NCBI GenBank assembly: GCA_035293765.1
Contig: DATGMF010000065.1
Coordinates: forward strand, 124,001-188,000
DNA: 64,000 nucleotides
Origin: DASRHT01 sp035293765
Lineage (GTDB): Bacteria; Chloroflexota; Ktedonobacteria; Ktedonobacterales; Ktedonobacteraceae
Direction of reading: 5' to 3'
Shown here: positions 1-8,277 of the stretch, piece by piece
Numbering within the stretch: position 1 is the first letter of the stretch
How the letters are laid out: every line of letters starts with the position of its first letter
Position numbers and translations under genes: made by a program
Notes under the pieces: generated by a model
What the model was told of the DNA's origin: nothing
What the model saw: only the letters and a program-made list of their open reading frames with translations
Database searches by the model: none

Positions 1-1
1 C

Positions 2-664
2 AACTGGTACAAAAATATCATTAACCACAAGGATCGCCTGCACTTCCGCGAACATGGCAGCGATGAACTCGCTCACTACGCCAAACAGGCATTCGATATT
101 GAGTACCAGACCATTCTCGGCTGGCAGGAATGGGAGGGGATTCACTGGCGGCAGGACTGGGACCTCTCGCGCCACAGCGAGTATAGCGGCCAGGATCTGA
201 GCTATACCGATCCCAACACCAAAGAACGCTATATCCCCTGGATCGTCGAAACTTCGGGCGGCGTGGATCGCACCTTCCTTAATCTGCTGCTCGATGCTTA
301 CGAAGAGGAGCCGGACCCGGCGGGTAAGGAGCCGCGCACGGTGCTGCGTCTGCATCCCATGCTGGCCCCGGTAAAGGTTGCCGTACTGCCGCTGCAAAAG
401 AACAAAGAGGAGCTGATCACAACGGCGAAATCGATCTATAAGACCTTGCAGCCACTGATGGTCAGCCAGTACGACGATATCAGCAATATCGGTCGCCGCT
501 ATCGCCGCCAGGATGAAATTGGCACTCCCTACTGCGTCACCGTAGATTTCCAGACGCTGGACGATCAAACGGTCACTGTGCGCGAACGCGACCATATGAC
601 GCAAGTGCGCGTCGCCATTAAGGAACTGCCGATGTACCTCCTGGAGCGCGTGAGTTTTCGCTAA
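2..664 (+). CDS. glyS: Glycyl-tRNA synthetase, C-terminal part (5' truncated)
   Basis: Class II glycyl-tRNA synthetase charges tRNA-Gly with glycine in the cytoplasm. The frame is open from base 2 to a TAA at 662-664 and the true start lies outside the window. Visible are the catalytic-core segment with DELAHYAKQAFDIEY and IPWIVETSGGVDRTFL (family-typical before the anticodon domain), then the anticodon-binding domain with VAVLPL and, near the end, TPYCVTVDF plus TVRERDHMTQ, all hallmarks of the single-chain dimeric bacterial/archaeal GlyRS. The internal GTG at 263 is not a start because homology continues upstream. It is followed by a large inverted repeat and then by the AT-rich ADP-ribosylation island. 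Identification is firm. Confidence 0.95.
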   Translation, partial: NWYKNIINHKDRLHFREHGSDELAHYAKQAFDIEYQTILGWQEWEGIHWRQDWDLSRHSEYSGQDLSYTDPNTKERYIPWIVETSGGVDRTFLNLLLDAYEEEPDPAGKEPRTVLRLHPMLAPVKVAVLPLQKNKEELITTAKSIYKTLQPLMVSQYDDISNIGRRYRRQDEIGTPYCVTVDFQTLDDQTVTVRERDHMTQVRVAIKELPMYLLERVSFR

Positions 665-690
665 CACTCGCTGGCTGGAATTAAGTGACG

Positions 691-735
691 TAACAGTAGT
701 TTGTTGATCTATGCTTGACCAACAAACTACTGTTA
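691..735. terminator. Perfect 16-bp inverted repeat downstream of glyS
   Basis: TAACAGTAGTTTGTTG (691-706) is followed by a 13-nt loop and its exact complement (720-735). It sits 27 bp after the glyS stop and 79 bp before the next gene. There is no T-tract, so it is either a terminator-like hairpin or an operator for the downstream pair. Confidence 0.55.
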
Positions 736-813
736 TCGCGATGATAAAGCGTTGTTCCAATAAGGTACTGACCTATATGTTTTCAAAGTAGTGGTATTTT
801 GAGGGAGCAAACT

Positions 814-1812
814 ATGGCTCATTCTCTACATCGTGATGCAGACGCTATACTTTCACGTTTGAAGAAAGAGGGAATAACAGCTCTTTACCATTTCACAAGC
901 GTTGAGAATTTGCCACATATTTGTAGAGCGCAAGCGTTATACTCTAAAGCAGATCTACAGACCAGAGGCTTATTGCCATTGGTAGATACCGGTGGAAACG
1001 ATTTATCGTTTAACCTGGATCAACGAAATGACAATTGGGACAAAGTATCTCTAAACCTAACCCCATATACCCCTATGGCATATCACAGGAAGAGGGATCA
1101 GCACCTCTGTTACTTCGTTATAGCTCCCAAAGTAGCAACATTATCGGGAGTCATCTTTACAGATACAAATGCGGCGAGTAATGCTCATAGACGAGGTGAG
1201 GGTTTAGAGGGGCTTGATAACATCAATTTTGAGGTTATCCGTTCGATATCTCGCATTGATAGGGAAACCTGGAAAAAATATATACAAGCAGAAGTCTTGG
1301 TACCGAAAGCTGTTCCTTTCGAGTACATATCTGAGGTAGGTTTTGTGAGCCAGGCAAGTATGGAACATTCAAAAAGGCTCTGTCGTTCTCTACAGTATCC
1401 AACATTCTCAGTAACGCCTCGACTCTTTACTGACTCTCAGCGAGCGTCGCAAGAAACGATAGGCTTTCCTTATGTGAGGAATTTTATACTATCAAGTACA
1501 AAAGTTGACAAAAATATGTTATACTTATCTCATAATCAAAAGAACATATTTTCTAAATCCTTTAATAACTGTATAATGGTTGTGGCATTGGTCAAGGCTA
1601 CGGCAGGGGCACAGGCTAAGATTGTATTTTGTCGAAGTGCTCCAGCTAGAGAGGCGAAGTATGTTGTTGGTGAGGTCGAGTTTGAAACATCGACTGAATA
1701 CAGGTACGAGTGTGAAATTTTACTAGATGAATTACTTGTTGGAGTTTATTCAATCGAGTATTATCTTAATGATTTGTGCTGGGCGTCAGGTGATTTCGAG
1801 ATAATTCAGTGA
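814..1812 (+). CDS. DarT-like (DUF4433) NAD-dependent ADP-ribosyltransferase, probable nucleic-acid-targeting toxin
   Basis: This is a 332-residue protein. Its first ~220 residues match the DarT/DUF4433 fold: YHFTSVENL near residue 25 (NAD-binding N-terminal motif), LNLTPYTPMAYH at about 80-91 (equivalent to the FTPFSPM loop of DarT), IFTDTNA at about 114-120, and QAEVLVP with the presumed catalytic glutamate at about residue 160. DarT enzymes use NAD+ to ADP-ribosylate bases in nucleic acid and are toxic unless reversed. A C-terminal ~110 residues, probably beta-rich, are extra to the core and unrecognised. Start chosen at ATG 814 because GAGGGAG lies 6 nt upstream; an in-frame TTG at 799 has no ribosome site. 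Codon use is visibly AT-rich against the neighbours, suggesting transfer. It lies 18 bp before an ADP-ribosylglycohydrolase gene, pointing to a toxin-antidote pair. Target is unknown. Confidence 0.8.
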   Translation: MAHSLHRDADAILSRLKKEGITALYHFTSVENLPHICRAQALYSKADLQTRGLLPLVDTGGNDLSFNLDQRNDNWDKVSLNLTPYTPMAYHRKRDQHLCYFVIAPKVATLSGVIFTDTNAASNAHRRGEGLEGLDNINFEVIRSISRIDRETWKKYIQAEVLVPKAVPFEYISEVGFVSQASMEHSKRLCRSLQYPTFSVTPRLFTDSQRASQETIGFPYVRNFILSSTKVDKNMLYLSHNQKNIFSKSFNNCIMVVALVKATAGAQAKIVFCRSAPAREAKYVVGEVEFETSTEYRYECEILLDELLVGVYSIEYYLNDLCWASGDFEIIQ

Positions 1813-1830
1813 CACAGGAGGGGTAAGATA

Positions 1831-3312
1831 ATGACTCAGCGGAGCCTTTTTGACGAATTACCAGAACAGCCTGCGAAGCGCAATGGCGTGCCACCGCTTG
1901 ATCGGTTTCAGGGGGCTATGCTTTTTAGTGCTGTTGGTGATGCACTTGGTTGGCCCACAGAATTTTTGCATCCTGATAGTAAGCGTACCCCGCCCTTTGA
2001 GATACCCGTACAGGATTTCGTTCAGTGGAAAAAACTGGTTGGTGGTAAGTGGTGGGGATATGAACAAAAAATTGAGCCGGGTGAGTACTCAGATGATACA
2101 CAACTAACCCTGGCTATTTCTCGCTGTATAACGGAAAAAGGCGTATTTGAACCTGAAAGATTTGCTTATGAAGAGCTTCCTTTATGGCTTCAATATGAAC
2201 GTGGTGGCGGTAAGTCAATAAAGACAGCGGCAAGGAAACTCATCGGTAAAAACGCTAATTGGCAACGAAATTTTTATAAGCAGGGTGAGCTTGATTATAG
2301 AAGTGCTGGGGCTAATGGTGCAGCTATGCGAAATTTGCCTATAGCACTGGCAAATGCCAATGATGAGTCGCAACTCATCAAGGATTCTTTCCTTAACGCC
2401 ATTATAACTCATGGGCATCCAAGAGCGATTCTTGGGGCAATTCTTTTTGGTTTAGCTGTAAAATACGCTCTTTCTATTTCTCAAACGAGAACAAAGGAAT
2501 CTTTTGTCGAATGTCTCTGTAGTGGCATGATGGAAATAGGGAAAGTAGCTACCCATGATGAACGAATCACTTCCTGGATGCGATTTTGGGAAAGCAGTGG
2601 TCACGAAGAAAAATCGACATTTGGAGTAGCTTTCAATGAGGTGCATCAAGAGGCTTTAAATTATCTTCGAGGCATGCATCAGTATATGAATGCTGAGCCT
2701 AAAGCCTATTATACTTTTGTAGGTGCGTTAAGCCCTGCAACTAAGGGCTCTGGTTTAGCAACAGTATGTGCTGCAATATACTTGTTTCTCAAATATGTTG
2801 ATCAACCAGAAGAAGCTCTGGCGACCGCCGTGAACACATTTGGGAGCGATACTGATACTATTGGCGTTTTTCTGGGAGCTTTGCTTGGAGCTTATCATGG
2901 TATCAAGGCAGTACCACTGCACCTGTCAAACAAAGTTCAGGATCGTGATTATTTACTCAAAACCGCAAAACGGCTGCACTCCATAGCATCTGGTGGGCAA
3001 CCAGAGGTTGTATTTGAAGGCAAGCCGATTGAACGGCAAGATGCGTATTTTATGATTCTTGCCTGGGAAATTGGGCTTCATGAAATGTTCTGGGATGATA
3101 TTGAAGTGGGCGGCATTCTTATTCATCCAACTTTGGGCCGGGGGAAAATTGTCGATAAAGAGGTAAAGCCTATCAGGCGCGATGGTTATGTTGCTAAGCT
3201 CATCTATATGCAGTTCGATTGTGGTCAGTCATGTGTATTTCACTCGCGAGTAGAGAACAACGAAAAAGTCTCCGAAAGCCTGATCCAGGACGTGGCAAAT
3301 GCGTTGAATTAG
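1831..3312 (+). CDS. DraG/ARH-type ADP-ribosylglycohydrolase with C-terminal Tudor-like domain, probable antitoxin
   Basis: 493 residues. Residues ~24-385 form an ADP-ribosylglycohydrolase (ARH/DraG) domain, which removes ADP-ribose using two Mg ions: GDALGWPTEF (36-45), YSDDT (86-90), NGAAMR (162-167), THGHP (193-197) and GSDTDTIG (338-345) supply the metal-ligand aspartates and threonines. The last ~75 residues hold GGILIHPTLGRGKI followed by a strand pattern ending FDCGQ, like the small Tudor/DUF3553 barrel at the end of UvrD/PcrA helicases; this suggests docking to nucleic acid or RNA polymerase but is inference. AGGAGGGG at 1816-1823 gives a strong start. It is 18 bp behind the DarT-like gene and equally AT-rich, so it is best read as the reversing enzyme. 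Classical DarT partners carry macrodomains, which is absent here. Confidence 0.88.
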   Translation: MTQRSLFDELPEQPAKRNGVPPLDRFQGAMLFSAVGDALGWPTEFLHPDSKRTPPFEIPVQDFVQWKKLVGGKWWGYEQKIEPGEYSDDTQLTLAISRCITEKGVFEPERFAYEELPLWLQYERGGGKSIKTAARKLIGKNANWQRNFYKQGELDYRSAGANGAAMRNLPIALANANDESQLIKDSFLNAIITHGHPRAILGAILFGLAVKYALSISQTRTKESFVECLCSGMMEIGKVATHDERITSWMRFWESSGHEEKSTFGVAFNEVHQEALNYLRGMHQYMNAEPKAYYTFVGALSPATKGSGLATVCAAIYLFLKYVDQPEEALATAVNTFGSDTDTIGVFLGALLGAYHGIKAVPLHLSNKVQDRDYLLKTAKRLHSIASGGQPEVVFEGKPIERQDAYFMILAWEIGLHEMFWDDIEVGGILIHPTLGRGKIVDKEVKPIRRDGYVAKLIYMQFDCGQSCVFHSRVENNEKVSESLIQDVANALN

Positions 3313-3338
3313 ATTATTAACTCCCTTATCAAGTGTAA

Positions 3339-3389
3339 TAGCACAAAAGGAGTGATTGAGCTATTTGTTTATTCACTCCTTTTGTGCTA
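3339..3389. terminator. 17-bp inverted repeat between convergent genes
   Basis: A 17-bp perfect stem (3339-3355 with 3373-3389, containing AGCACAAAAGGAGTGA and its complement) closes a 17-nt loop. It lies between the ends of the hydrolase gene and the convergent GH57 gene and probably acts as a bidirectional terminator. Confidence 0.7.
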
Positions 3390-3393
3390 ACAG

Positions 3394-4788
3394 TCAAGCA
3401 TGCCGCGCAATATAGCTCAATGCTGGCTCAAGCTCTTGATCCTGTTTGGGAGTTCTGTTGTTGACTTTGCGTTTGGCCTGCCGCGCCAGGCGGGCAGGCA
3501 GGTAAGGCTCCATTGCTCGTAGGGCGTTGATGTATACTTGCTGCTGCTCGTAGATAACGCCATTGGCTCCCAGCGCCCACCACTCCTGAGGCGTGAAGTA
3601 GGCTGAGACCTCGGCCTCCGAGCCGCTGCGACCGTACCACTGGATCAGGTGCAGGTTGTCGGACTGCGAGAGCCAGTATGCAAGGTCGATCAGTTCGGGA
3701 TTCTCGGTCAGCTTCGCCATGCCGTAGACGTGGCCCATCAGTTGTAAGATGACCTGTTGGGCGCTATTGCCCAGGAAAAACTCCATTCCGCCGCTTCCGG
3801 CCCAGGTGGTGGGGTAGACCGGCAATGGCAGATGATACGAATTCTCGCGGTGGCGCTCTATCAGCTCGCTGGCAGTATACGTACTCACCTTGCGGCGCGT
3901 GAGCTCGTTGGGAAGCGAACGCATAAACTCGAAGATGCCGCTATCGAGCCGGTGGTGCTCACCAAAAGTTTCAAAGTCCCAGCCAATGAAGAGCAGATCG
4001 CCCCAGGTATCGGCCAGCCAGTTGGCATAGGTGTCGGCATAGAGCGGATAGCCGGCCCAGCTCTGGTTGGAGAAGCGATAGCCGACATCGTCGCTCAATT
4101 CGGTGTGGCGGGTGAGCAGATAAGGGCTGGAAGTTCGCTCAGGATCGATGGGAGGGATCTGCTTCGCCCGCGAGTTTTTCTGTTTCGTCTCGATTGGCAG
4201 CGCGTATGCCCCGTCATCTCCGTAATGATAAAGATGCGTGCTCTCGCGCCAGCCCATCACCCAGGGACGTCCATCCATCACCGCGCCGCGGAAGCCCAGC
4301 GTATCGAGCGCGTTGTAAAGCGTCGCCGACATGCACATCTCGGTGGTGTCGGTGACGACAGGGCGCTTGCCAAAGATCTCCTCCAGCTCGTCAACCATTT
4401 GCTGCATACGTGTCATAAAGGTAGGCATATCGAGCAGGAAGAGGAAACTATGGTACGGTTCAACACCGATCAGCTCCACGTTTTCCTCTGCTACCAGCTC
4501 GCGAAACAGGGCAAGCAGTTCGGGGTCCCACATACTGGCCTGTCGCACGAAGGAGAGCGAGAAGCCAATCGAGAGCCGCATGCCTTGCCGTACCAGATCC
4601 AGGAACATCCGTCCCGCCGGATAATAGCTATAGCGCGCCACTTTTCTAAAGTAATGCTCGTTCATGCGTTCATCGAAGAGGCAGTGAGTGATATCCGATA
4701 CCGAGGCGCCGCGCGGGATCGGCTGGGCTGGCAACTTCAAGCGGCGTGGTTGATGCACAACGGTATAAATCGCCAGGTCTGCAACCAT
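3394..4788 (-). CDS. Glycoside hydrolase family 57 protein (alpha-amylase-like)
   Basis: Likely cytoplasmic alpha-glucan hydrolase or glucanotransferase of GH57; there is no signal peptide. Family motifs are in order: HQPRRL at 12-17 (region 1), IGVEPYHS about 107-114, TTEMCMSATLYNAL from 148, where E150 is the candidate nucleophile, and IGWDFETFGEHH at 268-279, where D271 is the candidate acid/base. 464 residues is usual for the short GH57 alpha-amylase group. The start lies 13 bp after the glycosyltransferase gene, so the two form an operon transcribed leftwards. Together they suggest storage-glucan or maltodextrin turnover. Exact specificity (amylase, branching enzyme, transferase) cannot be read from the sequence. 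Confidence 0.85.
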   Translation of the reverse strand: MVADLAIYTVVHQPRRLKLPAQPIPRGASVSDITHCLFDERMNEHYFRKVARYSYYPAGRMFLDLVRQGMRLSIGFSLSFVRQASMWDPELLALFRELVAEENVELIGVEPYHSFLFLLDMPTFMTRMQQMVDELEEIFGKRPVVTDTTEMCMSATLYNALDTLGFRGAVMDGRPWVMGWRESTHLYHYGDDGAYALPIETKQKNSRAKQIPPIDPERTSSPYLLTRHTELSDDVGYRFSNQSWAGYPLYADTYANWLADTWGDLLFIGWDFETFGEHHRLDSGIFEFMRSLPNELTRRKVSTYTASELIERHRENSYHLPLPVYPTTWAGSGGMEFFLGNSAQQVILQLMGHVYGMAKLTENPELIDLAYWLSQSDNLHLIQWYGRSGSEAEVSAYFTPQEWWALGANGVIYEQQQVYINALRAMEPYLPARLARQAKRKVNNRTPKQDQELEPALSYIARHA

Positions 4789-4801
4789 GCTATTCTTCCT
4801 C

Positions 4802-6199
4802 TCACACTACCTTGCCAGGTGCAACATGGACAGGTTCTTCATTTACCACCTCTACAGTCTTTGCGCGCGCCTTTTTTAGCTGTGGGGGAGGAAAGACGAT
4901 ATCCTGCTTACGACCCAGAAATTCTAGTTTGCCTACAAGGTTCTCAATGACGCGGTCCCAGAGGAATTGCTTCGCGGTATACTGTCCGCTCTCGCGGATG
5001 CGCTCCTGCTCCTCTGCATGGCGGCGCAAGTAGAGCATATACCCCACAATTTCGTCGGGATCGTCCGTTTCGGTCACGATGGCATTCTCAAATGAGACGG
5101 CGTAATCTTCGCCTGTCGAGCCGGTGACGGCAATACCCTGAGCTGCCATAACTTCTAATGCAACCAGGCCGAATGGCTCGTGTCCGCTATTTGCCAGTGT
5201 GGCATCGGCAGCCGCGTAAGTTGTACGTACGAATTCTTCGGGGAGGAAGAAGCGCAGGTTATAGATATCGGCTGGTTCTGCCTGTTCTATCGCAGTAATG
5301 CATTGTTCAAGATCAGGCCGCTGTGCCACCACGTCGCGTATGCTCAAGCCCAGGCTGTAGGCTCGGTGGAGTACTTCCGCTCCATGTGGCTCGATGCCGC
5401 CGCGTACAAAGAGGGTGACGGGATAGCCGCTATGCTTGAGGCGTGCCACGGCTTCGATTGCCATCAGCCAGCGTTTATCGGGGTCGAAACGACCGATTTT
5501 GAAGAGGAAGAGCCGGTTGGGATCGTTGCGACGGCTAATGGCGCGCAAGCGTTCTACAGCTTCTGTATCGACCGGCAGCAGGTGACGGGATGGGATGCCG
5601 TTGGGGATCACCAGAGGGTTGACGCCCAATTGCCACATCTTATGCTTCATATATTTACTGACGGTGCAGAGGGTCGCGACGAAATTGAGGCGTCCCCAGT
5701 TGACCCGATGCAAAGACATCAGACTGTTCAGATTCCATAACAGGAGCACCTTCTGACGGACACCGAACCAGTGCAGCAGGTCCGACGTGCGGCATATCAC
5801 CTCGGCTGTATGCCAGTCTTCGCCCATAATGACAACGGTTTTCCCATCGGCAATCGCCGGGCGTACGATGTCATTATAAATATGATAGGGAACGCTCTCG
5901 TTATAATCATAGAGTTTCTGCTCTTCACCGTCATAGACGCCGTTGGGGTAGTATTTACTCACCCACTGCGACCAGCGCTCAAGTACCAGATGCCCATCCA
6001 CCCGCGTTTCGGTCGCGGGCTTATAGGGGTCGCCGATAAAAATCAGGTGGGTAGTATAGCCTTGCATCGCTAACGCTTCACTGAGCTCGGAGACACGCGT
6101 GCCTAAACCGCCTGCGGTGGAGTAGACATCGGGTCCCTCGAAACAAAGTAGCACAAATAGCGTATTTTCTGGTGATATAGCTCCATCTATTGTAATCAT
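4802..6199 (-). CDS. GT-B glycosyltransferase (glycogen synthase/GT4-like)
   Basis: A 465-residue retaining GT-B glycosyltransferase. The N-terminal lobe carries STAGGLGTRVSELSEAL at about 25-41, the glycine-rich acceptor/donor loop of glycogen/starch synthase-like enzymes. The C-terminal lobe carries FKIGRFDPDKRW and NSGHEPFGLVALEVMAAQG, the E-x7-E nucleotide-sugar-binding signature. It probably transfers glucose from ADP- or UDP-glucose onto an alpha-glucan, although sucrose- or trehalose-type acceptors cannot be excluded. It is the first gene of a two-gene operon with the GH57 enzyme and is preceded by an extended -10 promoter at 6273-6281. Cytoplasmic: no signal or membrane segment. Confidence 0.8.
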   Translation of the reverse strand: MITIDGAISPENTLFVLLCFEGPDVYSTAGGLGTRVSELSEALAMQGYTTHLIFIGDPYKPATETRVDGHLVLERWSQWVSKYYPNGVYDGEEQKLYDYNESVPYHIYNDIVRPAIADGKTVVIMGEDWHTAEVICRTSDLLHWFGVRQKVLLLWNLNSLMSLHRVNWGRLNFVATLCTVSKYMKHKMWQLGVNPLVIPNGIPSRHLLPVDTEAVERLRAISRRNDPNRLFLFKIGRFDPDKRWLMAIEAVARLKHSGYPVTLFVRGGIEPHGAEVLHRAYSLGLSIRDVVAQRPDLEQCITAIEQAEPADIYNLRFFLPEEFVRTTYAAADATLANSGHEPFGLVALEVMAAQGIAVTGSTGEDYAVSFENAIVTETDDPDEIVGYMLYLRRHAEEQERIRESGQYTAKQFLWDRVIENLVGKLEFLGRKQDIVFPPPQLKKARAKTVEVVNEEPVHVAPGKVV

Positions 6200-6272
6200 G
6201 TTTCGAAAGTCCTCATAAGTTTCTGTTGTTGGTGTTGAGAGGAAAGAAGCATCTCTATGCTTCCTATAACGT

Positions 6273-6281
6273 AGTATAGCA
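6273..6281 (-). promoter_or_regulatory. Extended -10 promoter (TGCTATACT) for the glucan operon
   Basis: Read leftwards the sequence is TGCTATACT, 74 nt before the glycosyltransferase start. The -35 is poor, as expected for extended -10 promoters. The same 9-mer recurs at several gene starts in the window. Confidence 0.55.
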
Positions 6282-6352
6282 CGTTATCCAGCATGGACAC
6301 GTTCCACGAAAAAGGATAACATATAAAAAATGTTAGTGTGAGGAGTACCATA

Positions 6353-7174
6353 GTGGCAGATTTTATGACCTTTTCGATGCAACGAGAGGGGGTAATTACC
6401 TGTGGTGATACGACAATAGGTGTTATTCCTGAGATCTGTCTGGTTTCCCATTTTCAGGTAGGTCCCTGGCAGGTGCTTTATCGACCTATGGAAACGGGGA
6501 ATGTCAAACGCTGGGGGTTGCCCCTGATGATTCCTAATTTTTCGCGCCTGAACAATGGGATATTTCAGGAAAAAGGGACAACGCTGCCTATTCACGGTTT
6601 TGGGCGCAATCTGCCCTGGACGGTAATCGAACAGCAGCAGAGCAGCATCACCATCCAGTTAATGAGCAGCGATGCGACACGCCCCAATTATCCCTACGAG
6701 TTCACTTTTACCTCGGCCATCACGGCGGGCGAAGAGACATTGACCTATGTGTTGACGATGGAGAATCGCTGCGATGAGGTGATGCCGATTGCTCCGGGGT
6801 TCCATCCCTATTTCTCGGTTGCGCAGATGGATAAGGCGAAGGTTGTCACCGATGGGCCATCGGGCTTCGCAGTGAGCGCATTTCAGTGGGATACCAATCC
6901 GCCCGACAATCCCTACCCATTTCCTCATCGCGTGACCATCGAAGTCCCTCGCAGTGGTACTTTGATCATTGAGGAACTGCCGCAACAAGAGCATTATCAG
7001 CTCTCAACTATGCAGGTCTGGTCTGAACCGGTGACGAAGCCCGATCATGATTTCATCTGTTTTGAGCCTGTGGTAACGAGCGAAGATGGGCTCAACCGGC
7101 CTGCTGATCGCCTCAATATCGCTCCTCACAGCTCGCAGCAAATTGTGCTGCGGCTTACAGCCAGACCGGGCTAG
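6353..7174 (+). CDS. Aldose 1-epimerase family protein
   Basis: Member of the galactose-mutarotase-like superfamily (COG2017) that interconverts alpha and beta anomers of sugars or sugar phosphates. Supporting motifs are PIHGFGRN, APGFHPYFSV with the conserved histidine, and a late FEPVVTS segment holding the acidic catalytic residue. The fold is all-beta and the length of about 273 residues fits. GTG at 6353 is chosen as start because AGGAG sits at 6341-6345; a GTG at 6338 lacks a site. It is divergent from the glucan operon and ahead of a PLP enzyme gene. Substrate is unknown; neighbourhood suggests glucose-type sugars. Confidence 0.82.
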   Translation: MADFMTFSMQREGVITCGDTTIGVIPEICLVSHFQVGPWQVLYRPMETGNVKRWGLPLMIPNFSRLNNGIFQEKGTTLPIHGFGRNLPWTVIEQQQSSITIQLMSSDATRPNYPYEFTFTSAITAGEETLTYVLTMENRCDEVMPIAPGFHPYFSVAQMDKAKVVTDGPSGFAVSAFQWDTNPPDNPYPFPHRVTIEVPRSGTLIIEELPQQEHYQLSTMQVWSEPVTKPDHDFICFEPVVTSEDGLNRPADRLNIAPHSSQQIVLRLTARPG

Positions 7175-7228
7175 ACGATTTTTTGATGAGTGTATGAGGC
7201 TAAGATAGGATTAAGATAGGAGCAAATT

Positions 7229-8266
7229 ATGAGCTTACCCCTTGAAGTGGCATTGGAGCATTATCCTCGAGTTTCTCTAACCCGCTTGCCCACGCCCCTG
7301 CAAGCGTTACCAACGCTGAGCGCAAAGCTGGGCCAGCGCCTGTTCATCAAGCGGGATGATTTAACCGACCTGACGCTGGGAGGCGATAAGCCGCGCAAGC
7401 TGGAATACGAGGTGGCGCGTGCCCTGGCGCAGGGAGCCGATACGCTGGTGACCTGTGGCAGCGCCCAGAGCAATCACGCACGCTTGACAACGGCGGCTGC
7501 TCGTAAAGTCGGGATGGATTGCGCTGTGGTGCTGAGCCGCGATCAGTACCAGGCTTTTCAGGGCAATCTGCTGACCGTCTATTTGATGGGCGCGCAGATA
7601 CATCTGGTTGAGACAGCCAGCCACTGGGATCTGGAGCCGCATGTGCAGCGCGTGGTCCAATCTTTACAGGAGCAAGGGCGGAAACCGTACTATATCCCTA
7701 TCAGTGGCACAACTCCGCATAGCTGCCTGGGATATGTGCGTTGCGGGCTGGAGATTGCCGCGCAACTGGCAGAGCAGAATATTCAGCCAGATGCCATCTA
7801 TACGCCCTTTGGTACCGGCGGCATCTTCACGGCGCTGTTGCTCGCTCTGCGGGAGAAAGGGATCAAGTCGCCGCTCATCGGCATCAGCGTTAACCAGCAG
7901 CGGGCAACCTGCTATGAGCGGCTGGAGCAGTGGTGGGGGGCGCTTTGTCGTTTGCTTGAGCGTGATCCGCAGAGCGAGCGGGGCGAGTTCGAGATCCGCG
8001 ATGAGTTCGTTGGGCGCGGCTATGGCGCTCCCACTGAGGGCTGCCTGGATGCCATTATGTTAATGGCTCAAACTGAAGGAATCCTGCTCGACCCGGTTTA
8101 TTCGGGGAAGATGATGGCAGGCTTCCTGGCGCATCAAGCTGCCAGGCGCTGGTCCGCCGGTCAGCAGATTGTATTGCTGCATTCCGGCGGCGTGCCTGCC
8201 AATTTTGCCTATCATAAAGAGCTAAACGCGCACCTCAAAAAACGCGGGATAGACATACCGTTTTGA
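7229..8266 (+). CDS. D-cysteine desulfhydrase / ACC deaminase family PLP enzyme
   Basis: Fold type II PLP enzyme of 345 residues. GGDKPRKLEYE (51-61) carries the Schiff-base lysine K54, SNHARL at 81-86 the family serine/asparagine that contacts substrate, and GTGGIFTALL the phosphate-binding loop. The family breaks D-cysteine to pyruvate, ammonia and sulfide, or deaminates 1-aminocyclopropane-1-carboxylate; motifs alone do not settle which, but overall similarity favours D-cysteine desulfhydrase. AGGAG 6 nt before ATG supports the start. It follows the epimerase gene by 54 bp and converges with arsM, 11 bp between stops. Confidence 0.85.
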   Translation: MSLPLEVALEHYPRVSLTRLPTPLQALPTLSAKLGQRLFIKRDDLTDLTLGGDKPRKLEYEVARALAQGADTLVTCGSAQSNHARLTTAAARKVGMDCAVVLSRDQYQAFQGNLLTVYLMGAQIHLVETASHWDLEPHVQRVVQSLQEQGRKPYYIPISGTTPHSCLGYVRCGLEIAAQLAEQNIQPDAIYTPFGTGGIFTALLLALREKGIKSPLIGISVNQQRATCYERLEQWWGALCRLLERDPQSERGEFEIRDEFVGRGYGAPTEGCLDAIMLMAQTEGILLDPVYSGKMMAGFLAHQAARRWSAGQQIVLLHSGGVPANFAYHKELNAHLKKRGIDIPF

Positions 8267-8277
8267 TGGCACTGCGG

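Noticed and set aside
3757..4950. 397-codon rightward frame opposite the GH57 gene
   Set aside because: Antisense to the conserved GH57 and glycosyltransferase genes, with no ribosome site and no recognisable motif.
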